A stretch of DNA of 64,000 nt from Sisyra terminalis (Eukaryota > Arthropoda > Insecta > Neuroptera > Sisyridae): NCBI GenBank assembly GCA_958496175.1, contig OY292275.1:52591701-52655700 (forward strand), read 5' to 3'. Under the pieces are notes generated by a model. The model was not told the DNA's origin. It searched no databases and saw only the letters and a list, made by a program, of their open reading frames with translations. Made by a program: the position numbers and the translations under genes. Of this stretch, positions 11,501-26,500 are shown in pieces; the stretch's first letter is position 1, and every line of letters begins with the position of its first letter.

Positions 11501-14500
11501 AACTTTCGGTTTTGGCCAAGATTCGGCAAAAAATGAGTTTCGGCTTAATTTCGATTTCAGCTGTCGTCTAGGCGAAACTACGATCGAAACTAAATTCGTG
11601 AGATGAAAATGTTCAAAAATTATTTTTTCTAATTTATTATTATTATTAATGCTTTTCAGCCGAATATATAATTACTCTAGATCACAACCATTGGTTCATA
11701 AAATAAAATAGATTATAAAAAGTTTGATTGTTGAAATACGAACCAAAATTTAAAATCGCCTATTTTGTATAAGTACTACATAAGTATTAAACTTTCATAC
11801 TAATTTAGTGAAATGACGTTATTTAAAATGTTGTTATTAAAATGATATAAAAAAACACTTATATTTTATTTGTTAATATAATTTTAGATAAACTTTTTTT
11901 ATATTAACAACACTTTGATTATTAAATTTAAAATTTCGGTTGTTGATTAACTCTACATTATCTGATATTAAACATTTTATTGAGATAAAACCTTTAGTTG
12001 CGAATGCAACGGGCAACTACTAGTGTATTATATCACAACTCTAAACTTTTTTCTTTGAACCTCTGTGTTTACGTTTTGCTAAAATTACGGCTGTTTTGCT
12101 AAATTGTTAAAGTTCCATGTTTATGGTTTATGGAAAAAGCCAGTTACGATTGGAAAATTGCAACCTAACATTTCTTACGTCAATCGTCTGAAAACCACTG
12201 AAAATACTTAGATCCATCATTGAAAATCGGAACTTTTAAATGGACTATGTTACTATTACATACTTAAAAGAAACAGTCTTGACAAAATAAAAGTAAGAAA
12301 TTGATCTTTTGTATTGTAATGAAAAAAGTTTATCTCAATGAATCCTGTAGAAGCACAAGCAAAGTTTTTATAAAAAAATACATTTGCTTTAAACCATTTA
12401 AAGCACAATTGTTTATAAAACTTCCAGAGATTTATAAAAACAAAAAAAATAGATCTTCTATTATAATTTTATTAATAACGTAGCTTTAATGGCCATTTTA
12501 TAATTTGCATTATTTAAACAGCTCTTTTTCATTTCAGTCAATGAAAAACGTTTCAACTTTTCACAACACAAATTGAATTTAAATATTACAATTTAAATGA
12601 TCAAATAATTTCTAATTTTCATACATTAAACGTTTCATATTAACCGTTATGAATAATAAATGAATTTAACTTGCTGTTTATTTGTAATAAATTTTTAAAT
12701 AACTAACTTACCAAACAAATTAACTATAGAAATGTTCAGAAAATATTTTTGTTTTCTTTTAAGGTTATTTAAAAAGAAATAATTAAATCTTACACATTTT
12801 TTTCCTGTACAGTTTTTCTTAGTTGTTTTTGGCCTTGAGATATGTATTTTCCAATTTTATTTTACTCAATTCTATTTACTCATTTTAAATTGGAGTAATG
12901 TAAAATGGCTTCAGGTAAATTACAACTTACATAAATTTTAAATCTTCAACAACATTTCAAGACAATTTACTAATTAGAGTTATATTTACCAAAAAAAAAA
13001 ATATATTAATAAAGCTGTCAGCCACATGAAGTAGCATATTATAGGTATTTAATTTAAAAACTAACATATATCTTATGAAATAACTTTTGGTATTTTATAC
13101 ATTTTATACATTTTGTAGATAGCTCTAGAAAACATTTCATCATTTCTCCGGTTTTAACATAACATATTCTCTAGTTTTCGAATTATGAAATATTTAATTA
13201 AAATTTATGTATATCATATAATTTGTTTTTCGAACAATTTTCTTAAGTATTGGCTAAATTTAAGTGCGTAAACAAAGACATAAAATGCTACTATGCGTAC
13301 CTCTTGTTTTAAACAACTCTATAGTTCATTTCGAAATCGATATCATTCGTTTCGCAATAACTAATAATATATTTTTGCATTTGTAACTTGCCAAGCAATA
13401 AGAGATTTATCGAGTACAAGTTATATCCAGGGGCAGATCTGGATCCGATTCCGCCCTAGGGTTTATTCGATATGCCACTCTTAGTACTCTATAACAAGGT
13501 TATTATCTTTATAAAACATCTTATTTTCTAAAACTTTCATCATGTGATAATTTTTATTAATTTTAAGTTAATTTTGTACAATGATTGTATAACGTACTTA
13601 ATTTAGGATGATTTTTTTTTGACTTTTTTTAACTTTTTTTGGTCCCATCGTGAAATTTTGTTGGAAATACCAAAAAAAAAAAATTCCCTGAAAGTTTGAG
13701 CCCTTAATATTAATTTTAAGTCCTCGACCAAGACGTGTAAAAATTTCCCATTGAAAATACACGGAAACTCTGATTATTTATTTTTAAATTTCTATATCTC
13801 AGCGGTATTTCATAGGATCGCTTTTACCGAAGATGATTGGGACTCAGAATTAAACGCTCTACAAAAGTACCCATGCGACAAAGTCGTAACTCACACCGGT
13901 GAGGTAGTACGGGCCACTGAACCTGATTTTTCCATACAATTCGCGTTTTTTTTTTTTTGCATTTATCTCGTAAATAACAAGAGCTACGGAAAAATTATAA
14001 AAGAAAAACTTGTAGAGAATTTGATTTCCTACAAAAAGGTTCCTGCAGACCAAATCGCGAAGATCAATATTAAACGAGATATTAAGCCTTGAATTTTATG
14101 AAAAAATCAGGTTCAGTGGCCCGTACTACCTCACCGGTGTGAGTTACGACTTTGTCGCAATGGGCACTTTTGTAGAACGTTTAATTCTGAGTCATAATCA
14201 TCTTCGGTAAAAGCGATCCTATGAAATGCCGCTGAGATATAGAAATTTAAATATAAAAAATCAAAGTTTCCATGTATTTTCAATGGGAATTCTTTACATG
14301 TCTTGGTCTAGGACTTAAAATTAATATTATGGGCTCAAACTTTCAGAGAATTTTTTTTTTGGTATTTCCAACAAAATTTCACGATGGGACCAAAAAAAAA
14401 AAGTAAAAAAAAATCATTTTAGTATATGACTTAGCATATAACTTTTGAAAACTTATAAGTTTGGCCTATTTCTATTACTAGGGTTCCACTAAAGGGCTTT

Positions 14501-17500
14501 AAATATTCTAACAATAATGAATCAAATTTAACAAGACATTCTATGATTCTGAAAAAAAAAATATTATTAGGGGTATCTTCTAAATGTCCCCGAAATGGCA
14601 GTCCTTATGTGATTTAATAGTTGGAAAATGGGATGTGGTTGATAGAATATAACATTTGTAGATACAATATAATTTATTGAAGATGTTCCATTTATTCATA
14701 GTAAAACTTATAATAGTTAAATCAATTTTTGAATTCGAATTGTTTGTTCTTTTTTCACCTTTAAAATTTTGGGATTCTAAAAATTTCACCACCCCTAAAA
14801 TGATGTCGCCCTAGGTGCAAATCCATCACTGGCCATACCAAATAATTAAATTCACAGTCAATCGGTTCAATTTATTTTACGAAAATCGGAAAAAGAAAAC
14901 ATTAAATCGAATATTAACACTTTATCGATTTAATGTTTTGACGCTATTTTATTCTTTGTACCTTATTAACCATAGTTTATACCTTTGTTACGAGCCCTGG
15001 GTTGAATTTGAGTGCTAAAAATATGTCCAAATTTTCCGAGTACCTAACATTAAATGAGTTCTTGATGTATCTCTAGTAACTAAGTGATTTTTTACAAAAA
15101 AATATATTAATTTTTTGAGAAAGTTTCAAAACTTTACTTTCATTATTGCAAACTAAAGTAGAATACAAAATGATTCGATTTATATAACTATGTTAAAACA
15201 ATTCCATATACTTTAGGGCTGTACTGAACAGCTGACCAGTTATTATTCGGTTAATTAATTTCTATTTGACTACTTTCTGGTTTTAATTTAATAAAAAAAA
15301 AACGATCAATGTGTAAATTATTGAACAAACATAGTTACAGCTAATAGATATTTAAATTTATATTTTATTTTAACTGAAAGAGCAATTAACAGTGATTGTT
15401 TAACAATTGTTATACAACACCGAAAACACAACGTTTTTTGTATTCGCATTAATTAATAAACAAAATCATATTCATCATATGCAAATTGAAAAACGTATAA
15501 TGAAAGAGAATTTAATTTTAAAACAAGGCACGTGAGAGGTTTGAGTAGATTTTTGTGTTTCAAAAATTCATCATCAAACATGTCTGTCAAATGGAATACA
15601 AAAATTAGGTGAAATTCACTTTGAATATGATATTGTATAAAATTTAAAAAAAAAAACTTTTTCCGGTATTATTTTTGGTTAAAAATGTAAATGATGCAAA
15701 CTTCTAGTAAATCATATTGATGGGTATTTTTAGTTTTGAATCCAAAGAGCTTTATAACAGAAAAGCAGGCATGTGACAAATCATATGGTAACAGTACTAG
15801 TAAATATAAAGTTCACAAGGATTTTTTTAACACTTTTTAGTAATCAATACAATAATTTAAATTATAAGCTTTTAAGGTATACAAAAAGTTAATCGGAGGA
15901 TGAGATTGTGGCGTTTGAAGATGTTCCCATTGGTGCACCATTTGGTAGCTATTTTTTAATATTTTTTCCATTTTGATGTTCATCAGAACATGATGTACTT
16001 GGACAATTTTTCATAGTATACATTGTTTATCAACTTCAACATTTCTTTATTGGGGACTACTTTTAGATCATTGTGAATGATATCGTTTGCTTTATACCAC
16101 GGTGCTTCAACAATGGTTCGAAAAATCTTCTATTGGATTTACTGGAATCGCTTAAAAAATTTGTATATTAATTTGTGTTAATATTAATCAGGCAATATAA
16201 ACTTTTGTGTACGGTAAAAATCGACCAATCTGAACTTTATAAGACTTACAATTTTCTTTACTAGTCAGTGTGGTTTGATTCTTAACTAAAAAAAAAGAAA
16301 AAAAAATATTTTAATGGTAAAGAGGTATAAGCTTGGATCAGGAACGTCGAGATTTTCAGAACTGTTTAGAATGGTTTCGATATTATTCCTGTACGTATTG
16401 TTCACTCGAATGCAATTTGTACGTAAACTTTGACATGTTAAATGAAGAAGCGACTGTTATTTTCAAATATGTTTTTAAATTGTATTATGTAAAATCTGTA
16501 AAATTAAATTTTCGAAATAAAGTTTACTTTGGCTCAAGTCCATTTCAGCATACCTACAATCTGATGACGTTGCATTTTCGAATTTGTTTTAATTTAATTC
16601 GCGATTAAATCGATCCATAATAAAAATTTACCCACAAAAGAGAGAATTATACCATATTAGAATTGAATTAACAAAAATATCGCGAACTAAATTAAAAACA
16701 AAATCGAAAATGCAATGTTGGCAGATTATGGGTGTGCTAAAAAGGACTTGAGACGAAAATTTAATTTTACATATTATAATATAAATACATATTTGAAAAT
16801 AACCATCGCTTCTTCATTTCTGCTATGTTAAAGTTTACGTACAAATTGCATTCGAGTGAACAATACGTAACCATTCGGAATAGTTCTCTTCAGTTCTGAA
16901 AATCTCGGCGTTCCTGATCCAAGCTTACACCGTAAAAGGAAGGTAGATAATAATAAGAAAATCATATATGAATTAAAACGAATCTAAATAGATTCAGGTC
17001 ACCTTCACACTAAGGAAAGGAAAATATCCTCTGGTCACCCAAAACATCATCGAAATCTCCTCATAAGAATATTTTAAATATTTTGGAGCTCACCTCTAGA
17101 CCGAAAGCTCACGTGGAAGAATCATTTTGTACAAAAATGGAAAGCAATTTGCAACAATTAGTTGCAACTAAACAGGTTATTCGGAAGATACTTAAAACTT
17201 TCCTTCGGTGATCAAGTTTCTTTATGCAAAACAATAATAATTCATATTTAGATGTACGGTATTGAGCTTTGAGGTTCTGCCAACAAGTCTAGTGCTAAGA
17301 TTCTAGAAAAAGCTCAATCAAAAATGCTTAGATAACTGGCAGATGTCCCATGGTACAAAACTTTTGAAACCCTGCAAATAGACCTGCTAGTGCCCCCAAA
17401 TACTTTCAAAAATTAGAGCATAATTCAAATCCATTGATGACGTCAGCTCTAAAGCCTCAATGCCTGAACCTTCAAGATGATTAAGGAGAAAATTGCTGTC

Positions 17501-20500
17501 TGACCTACCTAATACTTTAGAGACCAATGGGAGTGTTTTCTACCATGATAAATTTTTACCAATAAGTTGAATAAAAGAACCACAATCCTGAAGGCTAATA
17601 TATGTAAAATAACAATTGGAAAACTCGAAAATAACAACGGTAAATTTGTTCATGATACCATGATTCAATTATCAGGTATTGGTTAGTTATACAAAATCAA
17701 TGCCTTTTAAAATCGACCAAAAGGACTTTCTTGTGTTTTCAAACTTAAAAGAATTCAAAAAATGGTTCTTTAATGGTCCTAAAAATTTATTCTTTTTTTT
17801 TGTGAAAAAAATAGAAAAATTGTCAGAGATAAAAACAGGAAAATTTTTCTCAATTATATTCGGTTTTTTGGCCGAAAATGGGAAAAATTGAAATTTAAAA
17901 AAACGAAACTTGATCAATAACTTCTGTAAAATTTCCCTCAATATATTCAAATGATATTTTTGATTGACCTATTTAGCTATGTGGGCGAATTGATAAAATA
18001 TCAAATGAAAATAGTTAGGGTTAAATTATGCATTCCAACAATGAATAAAAAATTAAATTAAATTACTAGGATAGTCGATAAAAACGTTTTTATTTTTCCT
18101 TGCAACGATATTATAGGAGGGAAAATATAACTTTTTTTTTCATCTTAATGCTGTGCTGTTATCTATCATTAAATTCGCTGATATATTCTATTGCAGATCT
18201 GGATCTGAAGTAACATTTCATTTTTTTGGTGGGCGTCGGGATAACGGTCGAGTGCGTGACGCCTTAAACCGATTGATAGAACGAGGAAGACTCGGGAATT
18301 TCACTTTAGCACCCACACAACTGGCAACCAAACAGGAACCCACATTATTACTTCAGGTTAGTCGACCATTTCAGATTTTAGTTATTCATCCACTGCACGT
18401 TCGCTTCACATATACATTGTCACCGATGGAATTTCACATCTTGTTTTAAATTTGTTTTTATACACTTTGTTGGCTTCGGCATTATTTGTAGGTACCGAAA
18501 AAAAATTACCACTATACGCCGGAAATTTTTGAAGCGTTTTCAATAATTGTGCAGAAAGCAAATTCTGTTAAATATACTCTCCGGAAAAACACTTGATTTA
18601 TAAATCCTCTCTGGCGTAATTTATCAATTTATTTTGCTTAAAAAAACAAAGGAAAACACCGATACCCTTAAGGAAGAATCAATTTAACAACTTTAATGAT
18701 GTTTTTGTTAATTCGAAAATAAAATAACAACCTTTATTACTGTTTTGTATTCATTTTATCACAATGCGTTTAAATTCTTTGCAATCCAGTTAATGTTTTA
18801 CATAATTGCCATTTGCTTTTGAGTATTTCCCCTGACAGAGAAGATAATTCTTTTACTCGATTGGGAAAATAATATCAGACTTTTAAATCGCTTATATCTT
18901 GAAATTTAATTGGTTTTAATTAGCACTTTAAACATCGTTTTGAAGTGAAAAAAAAACATGAAAACCATTCTTCGAATTAAAATTTATTATTGCAATTCTT
19001 ACGCAATAAAAATTGGTAATTCCTCATTAATTTAGTTAAAATTAAATTTAAATGTTGGATAATTTCTGCCTAACATCATTTAAGATATTCTTAACAGTGA
19101 AAAAAATGAAATTACAAAAAAAAATGGTAAGAAAATTTGTTTGGAATTTAGATAATAATAGTTTCCGTTTCACAATCATCCCTTAAAGCTTCACTTACTA
19201 TTCTTTTAGCAAAATTTCAAGCCCTGATACAATCATTGGTTCATGGAGTGGTGGTATTAGCAAATACTTTTAAAAATAATTCCTTTTTCATCAACAAATA
19301 TATGATTGTTAATGGTATGAGTTATGTGCTAAAAATGTACGTTTAAATATTTTTGGACTCTTATGAATGTAAATCAATATTTTGATAGGAAAACGCGTAT
19401 TGTATGTTTGTATTCATTGAAATTTCTTCATGTCGAAATTTGGGTGTAGACAATCTTCATCTATAATCGGTAAAGTGCTGATGAAACTTTTGAATTAGAA
19501 TACTTGATATAGATAATTATATAATTACAATAAATAGTAGAAAAGGAAAGGCTTTTTAAATTTGAATAAAAATCTACAAGTAAATTTTTAAATCAAAGGG
19601 TCTACGGGTTTAAAAATAACAAATCGGCATCGGAAATATATTTTAATGATACTTTTAGCATTTAGGTAGGTACCACAAATTGTTAAGGTCCTGAACGTTT
19701 CAGATCTCTGTTTCAATTAATTTTTGTGAAAAAAAAATAATACAAAAATGAATTTAAAAGGAGTTGATAAAGTATTATAAAAAAATAACAACTACATAGC
19801 TTTACATAATCAGTAGAAAAAAAAAAATTTTTTTTGGAAAAAAAATTAACCACGAAAAAATCTTAGTTCGGGTCTGAAAAAATATTTTTCATTTTTTTTT
19901 TACTATTTATGTAATAACAGATATTTTTTTTTAAATAAAAACTTCACATTGGAAAAAATCAAATATAAACCACTTCCCTTTATATGTAAAATGCCCTTGT
20001 ATAGCATTTGAATAGTATACGTACATTATGCATTGTATTACGCATTGAGGGAGTGGTTTATTTAAATTTTCAAATTTTCAATAATCAAAACAAATGTAAA
20101 TTTTAAAATCTCGCGATCCCATTGGCTAATATCTCCGTACATTGGCGTGTGTGTATTCTCCACAGATTTTAGTGCATTGTTTGCCTTGTTCATACTTGAT
20201 TTGTTCTTAATTAATTAATATCGTTTGATTAAAAGCCAAATTATGATCATTTAAATAGAGCTCAATTAATTTAGATAACAATTACTTTATTCAAATAAGT
20301 TAAATTTTAATGAATTCTGAAATTCCCAAATCGTAGTGCCAACAGTACCTATTAGTTTCGATTCAATTGTCAAATGAATATTTGTGAAATATTTATTTTT
20401 CCAACGGAAATTATTAAAGGCTAACTACTATGGGCTACTTCTACTAACTATTAAATATTATACTTGTTTTAATTAGTAACTTTGCAACGGCATTATTAAC

Positions 20501-23500
20501 CCCTAAATTATATATTAGTATTATCAATCGGCTATGTAATTTTTTATATAAAATACTTTCCTTTTTTTTCATATAACACTTAATTTTTTTACAAATACTA
20601 TTTGACATAGAAAACTGAATCTTCCAGGACCTTACTGTTTTATTAGTACCTATGCTCTTCTTATTTATCATAATAATATATTTCCAGGACCGAATTACCT
20701 TGCTAGGTGGAGTTACTTTGCTATTCAGGACAACAACAAAAAAAATATTGTGAAATTTGTAACCCTTTATGTTGATATTTAGAAGTTTATCATTGTAATT
20801 TCCGGTTTTTCTTTTCAAAGCGCTTTTTTTTCTCAACACTTTTGAGCTATCACATCGACCGAAAGAATTATACAGCATATATTCTTCAATAAAATTAAAC
20901 GTTTTTTAAAAAAAAATTCATAGTCTTTTTGGTAAGTTTTCACCTTCAAAGTTAAGTAAAATTATTCAAAGTAATTTTTCAACCTTGACCTGGCATAACT
21001 ATGAGTGGAATAAATTTATCAGAAACTGCTTAGACATATTTGCATAGAGTATTAAAAACTATAAAATGTCAATTTCCTCAAGTCAATATCTAAAAAGGAA
21101 GCGAATAAAAATTAGTAAAGATTTCACAGAATGTTCTTCATACAAATTGAAATATCCCACAAGAAAACTATGACTAAGAATTAACTATATTTAGAGATTA
21201 AGAGCAGTAAATTTCAGGAAAATTGCTATCCTACAAAACCCCATGTAGGAACTTCCAATAAGTACATATGAAAGCATATATAAATTATTTTCATTGAAAA
21301 TTATGTAGGACCATTTAAATTGTAGACATTTGAGTAAATATTTAATTTACTTCTACAATTCGGAGGCCTCATCCTGATTATCTATGGTTATTAACTTTTA
21401 ACCAAAACAGACTTACACCACTTTCAAAGAAAGTATATCGAAAATCATCACGACACATCAAAAAAGTTCTAAATTTTATGCTACGTAGGTAATAATTATT
21501 TGTGCTTTTGATATTTGATATGAACATCTTTAAAATTTTTACGCTTTTTTCGTATTGATTTATAATTTGGCTTTCCTTACTCTTCTTACGTCACTATTCA
21601 TACGTTTTTTTTTTGCTAATGATACATTAAATTAAATAAATATTCTCTACGAATATTTTTATGAAATTTTATGGCCAATTGGAAAATCTTTGATTGAATT
21701 TAGACATTAAATGTTTGTAAATTGTAACACCTTATCCTTTGTATACCAATTGAAAATCCTTAAGAAATTAACTATTCAATTTTCCACCCTTGAAAAAAAA
21801 TCAAACGGTAATTTTTGTTTTTGAATCCACATCACTTTTCTTTAAAATCAAACACTCAACAGCCATTTATTGAACTCTGCAAAGCCTTTTTATTTTATGC
21901 TTAGCATTCTCAAAAATAAAACATCTAAGAAAAATGAAAAAGATGAATAAATAGATTCGGCACAGAAAATGATGGTAATCTCAACCAAATCTTTTTTAGT
22001 ATCTATTTGACAAGGGTTAAATCAGTTTGGCAGTCTTGAAAGAATGGGATAAAATACTTTTTCAACAAATATCAATGGTTTTTATATATATAAGATGTGT
22101 GAAAACTGCCTATACAGAGAAGTGAGTATTATCGCTTTAAAAACAAGATTACTTACCTCAGTAGAAGTTTCATCGGACAACCGTACCCTTGTGTATATTT
22201 GATATATTGATGACAACTTACGGGACGTGATGCTTCTCAAATTTCTTTCTGTTTTACATTTGTCAGCATTCATTTCACATATACCTCATTTATAAATCCA
22301 ATTCGAAGCGATAAAGTTCGAAAATTTAAATTACTTATCATTTTATTTTACTGTATTAACCCTCATTGAAATTTTGTTGACTTTTTCTTCTATGTTTAAG
22401 TTTCCAATCTCCATTATATGTTTTATCTTAGTATTGAACGGAAGGTATATAAGAAAATATATTTGTTTACAGAATCTTCTCATAAATGAACAACAACCAA
22501 TTCGTGAAGGCGAAGAGTTTAGTCTTTCATGTATAGCCCAAGGATCATCTTACATGACTTTTAACTGGTACAAAGATGGTGTTTATGTTAATGTCAGCAA
22601 AGCTACGAGGTATTTAATATTTTCTCATGTAAGAATAATGCGGTAATTTATTTTAATGTTCTACATATTCTAGAACAAACGTACTACTAAAAATAATAGT
22701 TTTTTAAGTTGTTTGTAGATAAAGAAATTGTTAACATTGCTTAAAGCAAATGTACATTTAAAAAAACGTTTTCTAAATTTATTTAAATAAATCGTAAGTT
22801 TCTTTGTAAGGAAATTCCTTTGTCTGCTTACAGACCTATGACCAGTCATGTATTAACCCTGGATTCCGACGACAAATATAGTGCCATCTTATTAATTAAC
22901 AAAGCGACTCATTTGGACAGTGGAGTTTATACTTGCCAAGCGGTCGACTGGGGAGTTCAACAATGTAAATCGTTACGAGTAGACATTCTGCTCGCCCCCC
23001 AAGTGAAAATTATACCTATGAGTATAACATTACAAAAGGTAAAGTGCCTAAATAAATTTGCATATTGTTAATTAGCAATTGTAAACTATTATTACTATGT
23101 CCAGGATCAAATTGTTTTATATTTCATTACCATAATAATTTTCAATAAGCTTACGCTATCAACGTAAGTGCAATTGCTGTGTCGTTACTAATTATTTTTG
23201 CGATAATGAGAATATATAAATGAGTACATCATGAAATCCATCAAAGTATTAGTATACAGAGTGTTTTAGTCACTGTCATTTTATCGTACAATTTGATATT
23301 GGGTTTATAAATCTAAATATTTCAACGTATATTTTCTCAAATAAATTCAAATAATTTTCAAGTTTATTAGAAGAATGAAATGTAGCAATAACAAAGTTCA
23401 ACTTTAACCATCTAGATCAGCGGTCGGGGAACCGGGATAATTTACCCCAAATGAGGTAAAAGTGATTTTTTTTGGGTAATCCGAAAATTTTTGTAATATT

Positions 23501-26500
23501 TCTATTGCTATTTCATAAAGGTGTTAGTATGTTTACAAACTTAAACAATTCAGCGCGATATACGGACCGGGCCGCTAATTCTGGTTGAAATCCAAAACCT
23601 ATACTACAAATATGTAAATGTAAATTTATTCAGTAAATAATGTTTATTTAAAATTAAGATTGTTTTCTATTCAGAGTGGAGGGGGGTAATATCAACCTAC
23701 GCAAAAAATATTTTGGGGCAATGGTTAAAAAAGTTCCCTGATCGCTGATCTAGATACTCTAACCATGAATTTCATTATGATTGAAAAACATATTTTTTTA
23801 AATGAAAGAATTAATAAATTACCACAAGCATGCGCTTTATATCAAAAGCAACGTTTTGTGCACCCTAGCGCCTTCTCCTAAAGAAGAAGATTTTCTTAAC
23901 AATAGTTTAAAACAAATTACAATTTTCAATCATTGATATAATCACCTTCAATACCTTCAGCTCTTTGACATCTTCAGTCCCTGACCATATTAATAGATGC
24001 ACCATAAATTTTGAACAAAATATGAAGTAAAAGCTATTTTATTTTAAGTTTAAATTTTTGATTGGATTTAACTTTCCTATAAAAATGTAATTTATTACAC
24101 TTATTACCAATTAATGTGACAAAAAATTATATTTTCTGAAAAATAACTTTTACAATCATTTTAAATATCTTATTGATTATGGCAAACTTAATTGTTTAAT
24201 ATTTAATTGAAAGTTTTTCTACGGCTATTAAAGCTCCAATCATTCGCAACGTACTGTATATATAGGATAATAATGATTATATTTATAAATATTTTTTCTA
24301 AGGGCTATTTTTCTCATGGATATTTAACCACGTTTCTCCCCATCAAACCCTACATATTTTCAATGTGTTCAAATAAGGGCTTTTACCTTTTAGTGTGAGG
24401 TAATTGGGGTAATAATCAAAGCTTCTTTAGTTCAAAAAATGATAGTGGATTTATTTGGACATAAATGAAAGTTATCTAGCATTTTAAGGTTCTGCGAGCT
24501 TTAGCAACAATAATGTTTAGCTTTTAGTTTAATTAATTCAATTATAAATGATAGAATAACATTTATCCCTGAAATATTCTTTGCATTACATTTTTTTTCT
24601 TTTACCTAGTTAAGGTTCAATGAAAAATACAACATTTACCCTAACACCGTTAAAATATGCAAATGAGACTCTTTGAAAGCTGTCGTTTTCCTTCTATACA
24701 ATATGAAATTTTTTAAATTAAATTCTGTATATTAGCAATCCTTATCATAAGAAGTGTCTTTTATTTTAAAATCGTGATGTTAACGTGCGATAAATTTAAA
24801 AATATGAGATAAAATTTCTTGCATATTTCTAGCTAGGGAATGCACTTATAAAATTGTGCCAGACAATTAAGACGCAGCTTGTACAACCGTATAGAAATTA
24901 TATGGACTAAAAAAAAACATTTTCTTTAGTTTAAGCTGAGAATATATTACAATGTTTACCTATGTTTAATTTTCATTGTTTCATTGGGATTGTTACAGGG
25001 AGATAATGTGACAATTAAATGTCTGTCACCTAATGATCGTCATCACGAAAAATTTGGCTACAACTGGGCTAGGCAATCTATTTTAATTCCCCTGTCAAAA
25101 GCAGAGGTGTGGGAAGATTTACATCCTTCAGGAAGCATACTGAAGATTTATAATGCTCAAGTAAGTTATTATTCAAGGAATTGCGTTCGTTCACTTCTCA
25201 ATTTATACATTTAAATTCAAGATTGAGCTTAGATATTTAAAATAAGAGCTGACATTGTTCGTTGTTCATTTGGTTGAAGATTGTAAATGTTTTACCTTTT
25301 ATAGAAATCAACGACATATAACTGTTCGGTGCATGGACGTGTAAAATCAGCTTGGCAGGCGGTACGTGTAGAAATTGTAAACCGAACGTTAGTGCCATTA
25401 TGTCCAACCGAATGGTTCATGGACATTTTATGGCCAGAAACTGCACCAGGAATGGCAAGTATTCAACAGTGTCCCAACTACTTGATCGGAAAAGTGACGC
25501 GTAATTGCAACGTCATTGATACATTTCGTGTTAAATGGGACTTGCCCAATTTTTCCGACTGCAGTTCACATGAGTTCTTAGAAATCGATGACAGTGTAAG
25601 TTCAAACAGTAATTTATTTTCTTAACTTCTCCCATTTGCTTCAATTGGGATTTTGAAAAAAAAAATATTGATTTTTTTCATGTATTTTAAAACTTTATTA
25701 TTAATAATGTTGATATTTAATGCAAAAAACTTTAAAAAAAAATTTTCAGTTAATTATACACGTATAAAAATTGATAAAATTTAAAAAAAAAACACGTGAC
25801 TATAAACGCGCCATGAGTGGTCACCATAGTTGTGACGTCATAATGTTATAGCTATTTAAGAACAGTACAGCGTTTACAGCTATTGCACATGACAAGACAA
25901 TAATATTGAAAATTTATTGCTAAAAAACGAGTCGTTAGTTGATTTCAATTAGCTATGTGTGATAAAGGATTTATAAAGGTAAAGTCTGATAATGTAAGTG
26001 CACTGCTTGAAACCATTTATTTCGACGTTTACCATCTTGGGGAACATTTAAAAACATTTTGTTAGGAGTTGTTTTTGTAGTATTCGTACATAATGGTACA
26101 AAACAAGAACGATAACTTTTAAGGTTCGACATTTTCAATATAAATTTCAATATTTAACTATCACAACAGATTTAAACCAATCAAAACAGTATACTTATTA
26201 TTTCTGTATCAACTGCAATGAGTGACAACTAATATTCTGACGTCACACGCGCTCGGGTTTGTTCGGGAGCCGTCGGCGTGTCGTCGGTACTAGATTCAAA
26301 AAATTCAAAAATTAATTTTTATTTTGAAATAACTTTTAAATTATTGCGAAAAAAAAAAAAAACAAAAAATAGTTTTGCTATAAAACTTATATATGATCTT
26401 TCCATTTATCACAAAAAAAAATTTTTTTCACAAACCCAATTGAATAACATTCACGTTTAATTAAAAATATTTGTTTACTTCTCCAGTTTTCCAGTTTAAC

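Noticed and set aside
13751..14092. 113-codon plus-strand frame
   Set aside because: Lies across the arm and centre of a foldback; the other arm carries the same bases reversed, so openness is structural chance.
16333..16608. 91-codon plus-strand frame
   Set aside because: It is one arm of a foldback element with no protein similarity.
17679..17950. Overlapping open frames on both strands
   Set aside because: Low-complexity Lys/Phe/Asn composition, no homology recognised.
20444..20878. 144-codon minus-strand open frame
   Set aside because: Lys/Ile/Asn-rich, no domain or splice context, inside a receptor intron; consistent with chance in AT-rich DNA.
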